From the NCBI GenBank assembly GCA_043557195.1, contig CP121314.1, forward strand, positions 806,001 through 870,000: a stretch of DNA of 64,000 nt, in the 5' to 3' direction. The notes under the pieces are model-generated. The model saw only the letters and a list, made by a program, of their open reading frames with translations. It made no database searches and was not told the DNA's origin. Position numbers and translations under genes: made by a program. This DNA is from Jejuia sp043557195. Its GTDB lineage: Bacteria; Bacteroidota; Bacteroidia; Flavobacteriales; Flavobacteriaceae. This document shows, in pieces, positions 28,240-37,984 of this stretch; within the stretch, counting starts at the first letter, position 1, and the number at the start of each line of letters is the position of its first letter.

Positions 28240-29718
28240 TTATATTGATTTTTCTTTTAAATTGGCGATTGCTGCCCTTAGCTCATTTTTAATGCTTTCA
28301 TTGCCCTCTTCATTTATAATATTATTAAACTCATGAGGATCTGATTTAAGGTTGTACATCTCCTCTGCGCCATTTTTGTATTGAATTAAATTCCATTCAT
28401 TTTTATGTGCACTAATATTGCCTTTTTCATAAGTAACAAGTGCTGGTTCTTTTCTTGTATAATTTGGGTTTTCTAGTAATGATTTTAAAGATTCTCCTTC
28501 TAAGAACTCTGGTTTTTCAATACCACTTAAATCGAGAACTGTAGGAAATAAATCTAATAAAGACACTGCCTGATTTGTTGCAATGCCTTCGTGTTTCATA
28601 TTCGGGTATTTTATTACTAGTGGTGCATTAGTAGCTTGATTCCAGAGGCTAAACTTTTCCCATCGGTTTTTATGTGCCAACTGCCAACCATGATCGCTCC
28701 AAAGCACAACAATGGTATTATCTTTATTTGGTCCATTTTCAATCCCTTTTAAAACTTCAGAAATACAAGCATCAACAAAACTAATGGATGCTAGATAACC
28801 CTGTGTTGCTTTTTGAAGTTGCTGTTTCGCCTTAACATGGTCAACAAAATTTGAAGAAAAGTTTCTTTTTGCTATTTGTGGAACATCATCCGTATCGTCT
28901 TCTGGTAATTCTGGTATTTTTACACTCTCCAATGGATACATATCGAAAAATTCCTTTGGTGCAATTTGCGGTGAGTGCGGTCTCATAAATCCAACTGATA
29001 AGAAAAATGGTTTCTCGTGTTTTTTGCTCATGTATTCGGCAGCAAAAGTGGCGTTTTGCCAATCGGCAGTTTCTTCCTTTTTTTCGGGAGTTATTCCCCA
29101 AACCCCAAACTTACTTAGGTAATTCGGTTTTTTAATATTCATACCTTCCTCGTACATGGCACCTTCTAACCACAAAGCTTGGTTATTTTCGTCTAAATAC
29201 AGTTGGTGTCCTTTAGTGCCAATTCCATTAGGATATTGATAGCTCCAAGATTCTGGATCAGATTGAGGGTGTGGCTCATCTCCTTTCCCTGCTTCCTTAT
29301 GGAATATTTTACCAATCCCTATAGATTCATATCCAAATTGTTGTAAATATTTAGGCAAGGTAATCCTATCTGCATTTCCTGGTTTATCTCTAAAATTTCC
29401 TGGATTTGTATATTGCCCAGTAGTTTCTGGACGTAATCCTGTCATTATTGCTACGCGCGAAGGATTACATGCTGGCACTACACAATGAGCATTGGTAAAC
29501 AATTTACCTTCGCTAGCCAATTTATCAATAGCAGGTGTTTTTGCAGCGCCTCCCATAGCTCCAACCCAAGTATTCATATCGTCTATTGCTATAAATACTA
29601 TATTAAGCTTTTCATTGGTAATATCATTTTTTTCTTCTTTTTGACCCTTGCAAGACATAAGGCTTACTAACCCAATAAACATTAGCAGTACTATTCTTCT
29701 TTTTATCATAAAATTCAT
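28240..29718 (-). CDS. S1 sulfatase, iduronate-2-sulfatase-like, lipoprotein (tandem copy)
   Basis: A 492-residue sulfatase with CNPSR (Cys84), lipobox Cys23 (SLMSC), metal-site segment IVFIAIDDMNTW and the distal VVLWSDHGWQLAHKNRWEK. It is the tandem partner of 26791-28239; the order and most motifs agree, while the C-terminal third and the insert around EAGKGDEPHPQSDPES differ. A second start, MIKRRIV at 29709, would also keep the signal peptide. It ends directly before the start of its copy and begins two bases after the stop of a GH43-like gene. Co-transcription is very likely. Removal of a sulfate from an arabinose or galactose residue is inferred from the setting. Confidence 0.95.
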   Translation of the reverse strand: MNFMIKRRIVLLMFIGLVSLMSCKGQKEEKNDITNEKLNIVFIAIDDMNTWVGAMGGAAKTPAIDKLASEGKLFTNAHCVVPACNPSRVAIMTGLRPETTGQYTNPGNFRDKPGNADRITLPKYLQQFGYESIGIGKIFHKEAGKGDEPHPQSDPESWSYQYPNGIGTKGHQLYLDENNQALWLEGAMYEEGMNIKKPNYLSKFGVWGITPEKKEETADWQNATFAAEYMSKKHEKPFFLSVGFMRPHSPQIAPKEFFDMYPLESVKIPELPEDDTDDVPQIAKRNFSSNFVDHVKAKQQLQKATQGYLASISFVDACISEVLKGIENGPNKDNTIVVLWSDHGWQLAHKNRWEKFSLWNQATNAPLVIKYPNMKHEGIATNQAVSLLDLFPTVLDLSGIEKPEFLEGESLKSLLENPNYTRKEPALVTYEKGNISAHKNEWNLIQYKNGAEEMYNLKSDPHEFNNIINEEGNESIKNELRAAIANLKEKSI

Positions 29719-29720
29719 AT

Positions 29721-30896
29721 TTAAACTTTTTGGTAACTTGTGGCCTCATCTGGACCAGGATTTCTATATCTAGGGTCTTTTGCTCTAATAAATATATCAC
29801 CATCTTCTAAAATTTTTACTTCCAAAGGCACAATGGTCGTCCCTTGTTCGTTTATGGTTTGAGCATTATCTCCTAAATCGGTGTTTTGAATATTTTCGTC
29901 GCTAATTGGTGGAATATTACTATTATAAAAAGCGGTGCACCACCAGCGACCTGCTTTATCCTGAAATGGTGTTCCGTGTCCTAAAAATCGACCTGCAAAT
30001 TTTCTTGAACCATAAGGTCCAGTGATTTTATCTGAAGTAGCATAATATAAATTATAAGACCCTTTACGCATTTTATCTGTTGACCAAGCGGTTCCAAAAT
30101 GCACATATTTATCACCAATTTTTCTTACTGTTGCACCTTCATGACCTATAACTCTATCTGACGGGTCGATTCTTTGAGGTTTTGCCGCTAAACCAGAAAA
30201 GCCTGATTTAATTGGAGCGATGGATGTATTTCCCCAAAGCAAATACCAAGTACCATCATCATCTTTAAATAATGACGGATCGTGTTTGTGTCTTATATCC
30301 TTACCCATTGGAAAAGTAAATGCTCCACTATTCATATTATCACCAACAGTGATAGCTAGGTTAGCGCCACCTTTCACAGGTTTTGGTGTGGTGTGAACAA
30401 ACATCCATTTCCCTTCATGAAAATAAAGTTCTGGTGCCCAAACACGCCAATCATCTTTATCATCATTTTCAAAAGCCCCAGGATAAATAGTTTTCCAATA
30501 GCCTTGATCTAAGGTGAATGGTTCTCCCAAATACTCCCAGTCTTTTAAGTTTTCACTTCTCCAAACTCTAATACTGTAACCTACAATACTGGTTTCTTTA
30601 TGGCCAGTTATTTCAGCATTATCAAGTCCTGTATTATACTTTTCTTTTGCTTCTCTTGGGTTATTGGGCTGTGGTGTTGTTCCTGTTAAGTAATAAAAGT
30701 CATCCTCAGCTAGATAAATATAAGGGTCACGAATCCAACCAGATTTTATATAAATTGCAGTATCGTGGTTTTCGAATTTTTCTTCAAAAGAGTTTTTTTT
30801 AACTTCTGAAGTTACTGGTTTTTCAATCGTTTCAAACTTTTTTTCTTTACATGAAAAACAAACAATTACTAACACTAAAAAAAATACTTTATTCAT
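29721..30896 (-). CDS. GH43-like glycosidase, lipoprotein
   Basis: A 391-residue single-domain propeller lipoprotein (lipobox Cys16 in VCFSC). The acids are Asp57 in WIRDPYIYL, Asp206 in HKHDPSLFKDDDG and Glu253 in IGHEGATVRK. The intact build matches GH43 enzymes without an accessory domain. It is a paralogue of the frameshifted gene at 37985-39084, sharing FGTAWSTD and KFAGRFLGHGTPF. It sits between a beta-helix protein and a sulfatase, the same partners that surround the broken copy. An exo-acting arabinosidase or xylosidase is the most natural guess; the subfamily is not determined. Confidence 0.85.
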   Translation of the reverse strand: MNKVFFLVLVIVCFSCKEKKFETIEKPVTSEVKKNSFEEKFENHDTAIYIKSGWIRDPYIYLAEDDFYYLTGTTPQPNNPREAKEKYNTGLDNAEITGHKETSIVGYSIRVWRSENLKDWEYLGEPFTLDQGYWKTIYPGAFENDDKDDWRVWAPELYFHEGKWMFVHTTPKPVKGGANLAITVGDNMNSGAFTFPMGKDIRHKHDPSLFKDDDGTWYLLWGNTSIAPIKSGFSGLAAKPQRIDPSDRVIGHEGATVRKIGDKYVHFGTAWSTDKMRKGSYNLYYATSDKITGPYGSRKFAGRFLGHGTPFQDKAGRWWCTAFYNSNIPPISDENIQNTDLGDNAQTINEQGTTIVPLEVKILEDGDIFIRAKDPRYRNPGPDEATSYQKV

Positions 30897-30967
30897 ACTC
30901 TATATTTCTAATTAGTTTTATTGTTTCAGTTTAGACAAGACTTTATATTTTTAGTTTTTATTGTAAT

Positions 30968-32029
30968 TTAAAAATCTTTAGATATGGGATTACCTTGTTT
31001 ATCAAGTATAACCAACTCGTCATTACCCCTTAGTTGATTTGAATAACGACGTATGTTCTTAATTTCAACATTTTTTAATGTTCCTTTTAAAGTTTTTTCA
31101 TAAACTCCATCATCATTATCATCAAAAAGATTAACCATTGATGCGGTTGCATTGTCAATAATTAAACCATCAATATCCACGGTTACGGTGTATGTTCCTT
31201 TTCTACCAGAAATAATAGGATTACTTTTATCTGGGTTAAAGCGTCCACTATTGCCTATAATAGTTAAATTTTTGAATGTTCCTACTGCACCATTTGAATA
31301 ATCGCCCCAACCCATTTGTATAGGTACCGCATTGGTTACCATTTTAATTGTAGTATTGGTTACCGTAATATCTTTGTAAACTTTTATAACATCATCACCT
31401 GTTTCAAAATAACAGTTATCAACTGTTGACCCTGCTCCAGCAGCAATACCATCGCTATGGTTATGATGCCCACCTCTATTATCTATAAAATCGGCATCCT
31501 TAAGATGTACTACACCTCCATTACCTCTTACATGAAAAGAACGTGGGTTTAAAGATGTTAAGTTAGAAATTGTTAACGTCCCCTTGTGGCATTCAAAAGA
31601 ACTGATTTTGTAAGCAGTTAAATTATTATTGTTTGCCCAAGCTTTCTCTTCTAAACCATATAAAATCGATGTTTTTCTGTTTTCTCCAGAAATATTGCAA
31701 TCTGCAAAGGTGTGAAAACCACCATCTACGGTAACATCTTCCTTTATGATGATACGCTTAACTTTAGTTGGAACATTCCAAATAAAACCACTTAAGCCCT
31801 CACTAGGGAAATTAATTTGACCAGAGGTAAGAAACGTAACTGTAGCAGTATCCTCATCCCATTTCATATCACCGCTGTAGAAATCTTCTAATCCAATAAC
31901 GGGAGCCGGAGGAGCTTCATCCTCTTTTTCTTTTTCCTGCTCAATAATTTCTGGTTCAGTAATCTCATCTCCATTTGAACAGGAAAAGCAAATTAAAAAA
32001 CACATCAGTATTGTAATTAATTTTTTCAT
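30968..32029 (-). CDS. Beta-helix lipoprotein with SDG...DD signature, candidate glycosidase
   Basis: A 353-residue lipoprotein (start MKKLITILMC at 32029; lipobox near Cys17, CFSC). An acidic linker (about residues 20-42) is followed by a right-handed parallel beta-helix. The motif HSDGIAAG...CYFETGDDVIKVY has Asp193 and Asp212-Asp213, spaced like the three acids of clan GH-N helices (GH28, GH49). Paralogues are at 40719-41735 and 48384-49898; all share FHTF or a like segment, a G-E-D/N-R-K/A-x-S-I turn, the SDG..DD core and an I/FQLGW-like strand. I cannot assign a family. A start at 32053 (GTG) would overlap the upstream sulfatase. It may be an endo-acting enzyme for the sulfated backbone. 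Confidence 0.7.
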   Translation of the reverse strand: MKKLITILMCFLICFSCSNGDEITEPEIIEQEKEKEDEAPPAPVIGLEDFYSGDMKWDEDTATVTFLTSGQINFPSEGLSGFIWNVPTKVKRIIIKEDVTVDGGFHTFADCNISGENRKTSILYGLEEKAWANNNNLTAYKISSFECHKGTLTISNLTSLNPRSFHVRGNGGVVHLKDADFIDNRGGHHNHSDGIAAGAGSTVDNCYFETGDDVIKVYKDITVTNTTIKMVTNAVPIQMGWGDYSNGAVGTFKNLTIIGNSGRFNPDKSNPIISGRKGTYTVTVDIDGLIIDNATASMVNLFDDNDDGVYEKTLKGTLKNVEIKNIRRYSNQLRGNDELVILDKQGNPISKDF

Positions 32030-32046
32030 TTTATTTATTTTATTTG

Positions 32047-33627
32047 TTACCACTTCTTATAGGAATTTTTGTTTAAAGGATGCCCCAAACCTTTGAATAC
32101 TGGATTTTGATTAAGTATTTTTATCATCTCTTTTTCTAAATCAAACATAAGATCTGAGAACAAAATATTATCTGCTAGGTTGGTATACTCCCATGGGTCT
32201 GCTACCATATTATATAGCTCTTTACTACCATCCTTATAGCGTATATATTTCCATTCTTTTGTTCTTAAACAGTGGTTGTCTCTTCCAAAAGTGGACACCG
32301 CTGGTTTATCCCATACGTTTCTAGGATTTTGTATTACTGATGAAATATCGTTGCCGTCTATACCCTCAACATTTGGTAGATTGAATTTTTTAATTAATGT
32401 TGGATATAAATCCATTGTACTAACTGTTTCATAACAAGATTCTCCTGCATTTGATGTGTTATCTGGGTCTTTAACTAGCAAAACTACTCTAGTCGCTGGT
32501 TCCCATAAGGTTAACTTATCAAAGGTATATTTTGTTGCTGTGTGCCATCCATGGTCACTCCACAACACTACCATAGTATCATTTGCATAATCACTATCTT
32601 CCAAACCATCTAAAATTTTACCCAAACAAGCATCGGCGTAACTAACACTTGCCAAATAAGCCTGTGCCAATTCTTGCAAACCAGTTACTTTACCGCCTTT
32701 TACTTTTTCGGCCTCCATTAAATCGAAAATAATTTTGATTACTCCATGATCTAAACCAGACATTTTTTTACCTGCATCTGGAACGTCTTCCATATCTGCC
32801 AACATCATATTAATTGTATTCTGATTGATGCTCATTTCTTCAATAGGAAACCTATTGTAATACGCCTCTGGGGCATAAAAAGGAATATGTGGTCTAAAAA
32901 TACCACAAGCCATAAAAAACGGTTTATTTTTTGGGAGTACTGCCGTTTTTTTATTGCCTTTTATATCTGTAATTGAAGCTTTTTTATTTTTAAGTAACTC
33001 ACCGATGAAGTTTGAATTTTGCCAATCGGCAGTTTCACTATCTGCTACATCTAAGGCTCCAATCCAAGGACGTTCTGGAACATCTATTTTAACTTTTTCA
33101 CCATCTGCACCAACAGGTCGGTTTATCCATAAATCCCACGAGTTTTTCTCATCAGGATATTCCTTTTTAGCATTTGTCGCTGTATGGAAAATTTTACCTA
33201 AACCAACCGTATAAAAATCATTATTTTTAAAATGCTGTGGTAACGTAGTTCTATCTTTTAGTTCTGGTATATCTCTAAAGTTAGTTTTATTTGAATATAT
33301 CCCTGTTCTGTGTGGTCTTAGTCCCGTTAAAATTGCCGTTCTTGAGGGATTGCACAAAGGTGACGGAGTATAAGCCCTCATAAACTTAACACTCTGTTTT
33401 GCTAAACGATCAAAATTCGGGGTAATTCTCGCAGCTACTTGTTCCCTGATTACAGGGCTATCGTATATTAGTTTTAAATTGTTGGCTTTTTCTTCAGCAA
33501 AGTAGCCCAAATGATCATTCAAATCATCAACGGCCAAAAAGAGTATATTCTTTGTTTTTTGCTGACTAAACATAGTTAATACTATGAATAAGGTAAAAAT
33601 TGCACTAGATGTTTTTTTTAAACACAT
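32047..33627 (-). CDS. S1 sulfatase, iduronate-2-sulfatase-like, periplasmic
   Basis: A 526-residue sulfatase with CNPSR (Cys92), the N-terminal metal site LFLAVDDLNDHLG and the distal VVLWSDHGWHTATKYTFDK. It is longer than its S1 neighbours because of an insert after the first metal site (about residues 45-68). The signal peptide MCLKKTSSAIFTLFIVLTMFSQ has no lipobox, so the protein should be soluble in the periplasm, unlike the lipoprotein sulfatases. It sits between the beta-helix gene (17 bases) and a 39-residue candidate lipoprotein. The ending GHPLNKNSYKKW has no match among the other sulfatases here. Confidence 0.94.
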   Translation of the reverse strand: MCLKKTSSAIFTLFIVLTMFSQQKTKNILFLAVDDLNDHLGYFAEEKANNLKLIYDSPVIREQVAARITPNFDRLAKQSVKFMRAYTPSPLCNPSRTAILTGLRPHRTGIYSNKTNFRDIPELKDRTTLPQHFKNNDFYTVGLGKIFHTATNAKKEYPDEKNSWDLWINRPVGADGEKVKIDVPERPWIGALDVADSETADWQNSNFIGELLKNKKASITDIKGNKKTAVLPKNKPFFMACGIFRPHIPFYAPEAYYNRFPIEEMSINQNTINMMLADMEDVPDAGKKMSGLDHGVIKIIFDLMEAEKVKGGKVTGLQELAQAYLASVSYADACLGKILDGLEDSDYANDTMVVLWSDHGWHTATKYTFDKLTLWEPATRVVLLVKDPDNTSNAGESCYETVSTMDLYPTLIKKFNLPNVEGIDGNDISSVIQNPRNVWDKPAVSTFGRDNHCLRTKEWKYIRYKDGSKELYNMVADPWEYTNLADNILFSDLMFDLEKEMIKILNQNPVFKGLGHPLNKNSYKKW

Positions 33628-33637
33628 TATATTAAAC

Positions 33638-33757
33638 CTATTTATTAATTAAATTATTTTGATTACACTTTGGAGTATTACATTGAATATTTCTGAATCC
33701 ATTAGAACAAGATGAATACAATGTTAAACATGAAAATATAATTATTAAATGTTTCAT
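33638..33757 (-). CDS. Candidate 39-residue lipoprotein
   Basis: A short reading frame (MKHLIIIFSCLTLYSSCSN...) fills most of the gap between two sulfatases. It starts with a lysine-His pair, has a hydrophobic stretch and a lipobox-like LYSSC, and ends in a Cys-, Asn- and Gln-rich tail (IQCNTPKCNQNN). The mature peptide would be about 22 residues. It might be a real tiny lipoprotein or the start of a decayed lipoprotein gene. Its stop lies 11 bases upstream of the ATG at 33627. No family is recognised. Confidence 0.4.
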   Translation of the reverse strand: MKHLIIIFSCLTLYSSCSNGFRNIQCNTPKCNQNNLINK

Positions 33758-33781
33758 TTTTTTTTTGTTTTTTGTTTAAGT

Positions 33782-35185
33782 TCATTTTAAAATCTCATCC
33801 ATTTTTTTTGATAGATCAGATTTGATATTGGCATACTCTGGTTTATTAGCCAGATTCTCCCACTCAAGTGAATCTGTTTCATGGTTGTAGAGTTCTTCAT
33901 TATTGTTGGCATATCTTATATAGCGCCATTTTTCAGTGCGAATGGTATTGCGACCTTCACCCATTTGAGTTAGCGAAGGATAATTCCATTCTACGTTTGG
34001 TTTCTTTAGAATAGGTACAAGACTATGTCCTTCAGTATTCTTGTTTTCAGGAAGCCCTGCAAGATCTACAAGCGTTGGGTATAAATCCAATAAATTTACA
34101 GTTCTTTTGGTTCTAGAACCAGATGTAGTTACACCTGGAGCTTTTACTATTAAAGGAACACGACAAGCCTCTTCCCATAGCGTAAATTTTTTATACCGTA
34201 ATTTTTCTCCTAAATGCCAGCCATGATCTCCCCAAAGCACAACAATAGTATTATCTTTATATTTACTTTTTTCTAAAGCGTTCAGTATGTTACCAATACA
34301 ATAATCAGCATAATTAATACTTGCCAAGTATGCCTGAACAGCTTCCTTCTGTTTATTATATTTTTTAATTGTTGTAAACTCTTTTGAAGGTTTTTTTTGA
34401 GGATTGCTATCATCGGTTACATCATTTAAATCTGTTTCTAAAACACTTGGTAAGATTATATCTTCAAGAGGAAACTTATCAAAAAACTCCTTTGGTACAT
34501 TCCACTCTAAATGAGGTCTAAAAATACCACAGGCTATAAAAAAAGGATTTTCAAAATCTTGCTGTAGTAAGTTCGCAGCCCATTCTGCATTTAAATAATC
34601 TGGTGTATTCTCAACGTCCTCATCCGTGGGTGTCCAATCCATATTGGCAGACATTTCTCCTTCAGGAATACCGTTACTCATATAGCCCTCTACTTTAGGT
34701 TTTTTACCATAAGAACCTGAATTTTTTTCCCAAACATTCCAAGTATGATTTCCTGTATTTGGTGTATGATATATTTTTCCCTTTGAAAATGTCTTATATC
34801 CATATTTAGAAAAATACTGGGGCAGCATCAATGAATTTTTAAAAATAGGCACATCGAAAGGTTTTTGCTTGTTTTGATATACTCCTGTTGTTGACGGTTT
34901 TAATCCAGACATGATAGCTGCTCTAGAGGGGTTACAAACAGATGCAGCACAATAAGCACGTTCAAAAACCAGAGATTGGTTTGCCAGCTTATCCATATTT
35001 GGGGTTTGGGTTTGTGGATGTCCTCCTAAAAAACCTGTCCAGTCGTTAAGGTCGTCAACAGCAATGAAAAGAATATTGTACTTTTTGGCATCTTCATTTG
35101 TTTCAGAATTAACTTCTATATTCGTTTTACATCCTGTCGAACAGATAATTACAAGAGAAAGTATTATTTTAAAAAAAAATCTCAT
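33782..35185 (-). CDS. S1 sulfatase, iduronate-2-sulfatase-like, lipoprotein
   Basis: A 467-residue sulfatase, start MRFFFKIILS at 35185 because that ATG sits just before a clean signal peptide with lipobox Cys19 (STGC); a longer start would overlap the upstream gene. The formylglycine motif is CNPSR (Cys84), the first metal site ILFIAVDDLNDWTG, the distal segment VVLWGDHGWHLGEKLRYKK. It has the FHTP/YHTP and FRPHLEW segments of the iduronate-2-sulfatase-like branch. It follows a GH43-like gene by 13 bases and precedes the small lipoprotein frame by 24 bases. Target position unknown. Confidence 0.94.
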   Translation of the reverse strand: MRFFFKIILSLVIICSTGCKTNIEVNSETNEDAKKYNILFIAVDDLNDWTGFLGGHPQTQTPNMDKLANQSLVFERAYCAASVCNPSRAAIMSGLKPSTTGVYQNKQKPFDVPIFKNSLMLPQYFSKYGYKTFSKGKIYHTPNTGNHTWNVWEKNSGSYGKKPKVEGYMSNGIPEGEMSANMDWTPTDEDVENTPDYLNAEWAANLLQQDFENPFFIACGIFRPHLEWNVPKEFFDKFPLEDIILPSVLETDLNDVTDDSNPQKKPSKEFTTIKKYNKQKEAVQAYLASINYADYCIGNILNALEKSKYKDNTIVVLWGDHGWHLGEKLRYKKFTLWEEACRVPLIVKAPGVTTSGSRTKRTVNLLDLYPTLVDLAGLPENKNTEGHSLVPILKKPNVEWNYPSLTQMGEGRNTIRTEKWRYIRYANNNEELYNHETDSLEWENLANKPEYANIKSDLSKKMDEILK

Positions 35186-35198
35186 CTTATGCTTTCCG

Positions 35199-36371
35199 TT
35201 AGTAGTTAAGTTTAATTTTTTGAGTCGTATAAGTTGGCCCATTTGATCTTACATTTCCTTGTTCATCAAACCATATGGGATCAATTACTAAAAATGGGGT
35301 TTCATCATTATCTCCAGGAATAATACCATGGCAAGAAAGCCAATAGCGCCCATCTGGACCAATAAATATTTCGTTATGCCCCACTTGGTTAAACGGATTT
35401 TCAGGATCGCCCTCATACTCAAATCCATTTTTTTTACATGCGGCTTGACTTTGAGCTCCATAGAAAGGATTATCTTCAAACTTTGTCCATGGCCCCTCGA
35501 TATTCTCTGCTGTTGCGTAGCCTATTTCGTAACCTCTTGTCCAACTAGAATAAAACAAATAGTACATACCATTATTTTCTATAACATATGCACCTTCAAT
35601 CCCTATTGAATCCCAGTCATAGTACTTATCTACTTTTGGTTTTAATCTGCCATCGTAACCAGGCTCTTTTAAAACCTCACCTTTATCATCATAAGCATAT
35701 TCTACTTTAGAAGGTTTTATTGCTGTTTTGGGTTTAGTTAAAAAAGTTGCTGTTTCAAGATCTATTTGTGCAAACCCAATTCCAAACTGCCTTCCTTGAT
35801 TCCAAAATGCCCAAACTTTACCATCTTTATCCTCAAAGAACGTTAAATCGTTACCGTTAGTAAGTGGCTTATCTTCTGTTACAATCTTATAAGGCCCTTC
35901 TATATTATCGGCTACGGCATACCCTGGATGCTGGCCAACATAGCCTAAAGCATCATTTCTACAATTAAACAAAGCATAATATTTACCTTTTATTTTTTGA
36001 ATTTCAGGTGCCCAAAAACGCCTATGATACCATTTTGAACTATCGCCTGCTTCAACAATATATTTAACAAACTCCCAATTATTTAAGTCTTTAGACTTAT
36101 ACAACACTACGCCTTTATTAAGATTACCATTTTTTTCTTGACGACTCCAATGAGGGTATGACGTTCCTGTCATATACCACCAATCACCATCCCTTAAGAC
36201 TTGGCAATCTCTCAATCCGTTTGGATCTATCCCACTTTTTATAGGGTTTTTATACACAAAATAGTTTTGAGTCTTATATGCCTGTAAGGCATTTTCTTCT
36301 TTTCGTTCTTTACATGAAATAGTTGTAAATACTATAACACATGATATCCATACTAAATTAATTTTACCCAT
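35199..36371 (-). CDS. GH43-like glycosidase, lipoprotein
   Basis: A 390-residue lipoprotein (start MGKINLVWISC at 36371; lipobox near TTISC, Cys20). Propeller acids are Asp55 in NGLRDCQV, Asp175 in NGNDLTFFED and Glu259 in IGIEGAYVIEN. It is a single-domain member, quite different in sequence from 29721-30896, with a long insert (about residues 220-250, KPSKVEYAYDDKG) before the general acid. The WSR and YHRRFWAPE segments frame the first blade. It lies between two sulfatases, 11 and 13 bases away. It likely removes a terminal pentose or galactose from a desulfated oligosaccharide; the sugar is not determined. Confidence 0.82.
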   Translation of the reverse strand: MGKINLVWISCVIVFTTISCKERKEENALQAYKTQNYFVYKNPIKSGIDPNGLRDCQVLRDGDWWYMTGTSYPHWSRQEKNGNLNKGVVLYKSKDLNNWEFVKYIVEAGDSSKWYHRRFWAPEIQKIKGKYYALFNCRNDALGYVGQHPGYAVADNIEGPYKIVTEDKPLTNGNDLTFFEDKDGKVWAFWNQGRQFGIGFAQIDLETATFLTKPKTAIKPSKVEYAYDDKGEVLKEPGYDGRLKPKVDKYYDWDSIGIEGAYVIENNGMYYLFYSSWTRGYEIGYATAENIEGPWTKFEDNPFYGAQSQAACKKNGFEYEGDPENPFNQVGHNEIFIGPDGRYWLSCHGIIPGDNDETPFLVIDPIWFDEQGNVRSNGPTYTTQKIKLNY

Positions 36372-36381
36372 TTTTTTAATT

Positions 36382-37980
36382 TTATTTCTTAATCTCAAAT
36401 TTATCTTTTTCCCAAGGCATATATTTCATACCATTGGGTCTATAACGTTTTACTTCTACTCCTAATTCTCTGGCTTTTAAAACCTTATTTTTAAAGGTCT
36501 CAGCATTATCACCCGGATTCCAATACCATTCACTAGGAGTATGTTCTGTGTCCATTATTCGTGCAAATTCTTTGGCTTTTTCTGGATATAAAGAAGCATA
36601 ATTAAAATCTATATGCTGGTCTTCTTCAATTAAATAAAGCTCCACATTTTTGTCTGGATGTTCGCGATAAGAAAACCATGGTCCTTGTCTCACGGCTTGT
36701 TCATTTTGTTTGAAGAAATACATAAAACGATCTTCTGGAATAGCATTTTTGTCACCATTTAAAAGTGGTTCTAAATTATAACCGTCTAATTTTTTATCTA
36801 AGGGATAATTTATTATTGAAGCAAACGTTGGAAATAGATCAACCAACCAAACAGGCTCACTAACTACTTTTGGTTTATTTTGATTTGGCATTCTAATGGT
36901 AAATGGAATACGCATTCCGCCTTCAAAGACTCCAAATTTACCTCCTTTAAATGGCCCTTTATTTGCTAAATCTTTATCGTCTAACCAAATACGTTCACCA
37001 GATTTTACGGTTTTTGGGCTGTGCATAGAATAGCCATTATCTGATGCAAAAACAATCATGGTGTTTTCATATAAGCCTTCTTTCTTAAGTTTTTCGATAA
37101 GCTTTCCAACAGAGATATCTAAACGTTGCACCATAGCCCCCCATTCCCTTCCGTAGATATCCATGTCCTTTCGGTCTTTTAGTTGACGGAAATCATCAAC
37201 AATAGTTGGCCCGTGAGGAAGATTTGTCGTAAAGTATAATAGAAATGGATTTTCTTTGTTTTTATCTATGAATTCTGAAGCTTTCTTATCAAATAAATCG
37301 GGTGCATAAGCTGCTTTTTGCATGTCCATGGCAATCAGCTTCCCGTTTTCATCATAATCATTTTCAAAATGAGAATTATCGAGATACTTGTTTTTGGAGT
37401 AAAGCGGAATTATATTAAAACTATTATTCTCTGGGTAATAAGTGGGCTTATTATTTTCATATAATACTGTTGGAAAATAAGAGTGTGCCTCGTAATGTGT
37501 TAAAAACCCAAAATGATAATCAAACCCCTGGTTTAAAGGGTTGCCAGAAGTATCGCTATACCCTAAACCCCATTTACCAATTACACCAGTAGTATATCCT
37601 GCATCTTGAAACATTTTACCCCATGTATAAGTACCTTCCGGTAAAGGCTCAAAACCTCTAGCACTGCTATTTAAACGAATGTGTTGATGCCCTACATGTA
37701 AGCCAGTTAATAACGTTGCTCTGGATGGGGCACACTCTGGGGCTGCAGCATACCCTTGCGTAAAACGTGTGGATGTTGCTATTAATCCATCCATGTTTGG
37801 TGTAGTATAATTTTGCTGCCCGTAGGCACTTATATCCCTAAAACTTAGATCGTCTGAAAAAATAAAAACGATGTTTGGTTTTCCTGTTTTTTTATTTGTA
37901 ATTATTTCTTTGCTTACTGAATTATTTACACAGTTTGCGCACAAAAAAACAATTACTATTATTAAACTTAGCTTCTTCAC
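36382..37980 (-). CDS. S1 sulfatase, arylsulfatase A / GalNAc-6-sulfatase-like, lipoprotein
   Basis: A 532-residue sulfatase with CAPSR (Cys83), metal site IVFIFSDDLSFRD, GKWGLGYSDTSGNPLNQGFDY and distal FASDNGYSMHS. These place it in the arylsulfatase A-like branch of S1, apart from the iduronate-2-sulfatase-like ones nearby. The lipobox is near FLCANC. The start is a GTG at 37980. The tail WYWNPGDNAETFKNKVLKA is an unusual extension. It follows the frameshifted GH43 by four bases. It should be periplasmic and act on another sulfate position than its neighbours. Confidence 0.93.
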   Translation of the reverse strand: MKKLSLIIVIVFLCANCVNNSVSKEIITNKKTGKPNIVFIFSDDLSFRDISAYGQQNYTTPNMDGLIATSTRFTQGYAAAPECAPSRATLLTGLHVGHQHIRLNSSARGFEPLPEGTYTWGKMFQDAGYTTGVIGKWGLGYSDTSGNPLNQGFDYHFGFLTHYEAHSYFPTVLYENNKPTYYPENNSFNIIPLYSKNKYLDNSHFENDYDENGKLIAMDMQKAAYAPDLFDKKASEFIDKNKENPFLLYFTTNLPHGPTIVDDFRQLKDRKDMDIYGREWGAMVQRLDISVGKLIEKLKKEGLYENTMIVFASDNGYSMHSPKTVKSGERIWLDDKDLANKGPFKGGKFGVFEGGMRIPFTIRMPNQNKPKVVSEPVWLVDLFPTFASIINYPLDKKLDGYNLEPLLNGDKNAIPEDRFMYFFKQNEQAVRQGPWFSYREHPDKNVELYLIEEDQHIDFNYASLYPEKAKEFARIMDTEHTPSEWYWNPGDNAETFKNKVLKARELGVEVKRYRPNGMKYMPWEKDKFEIKK

Positions 37981-37984
37981 TTAT

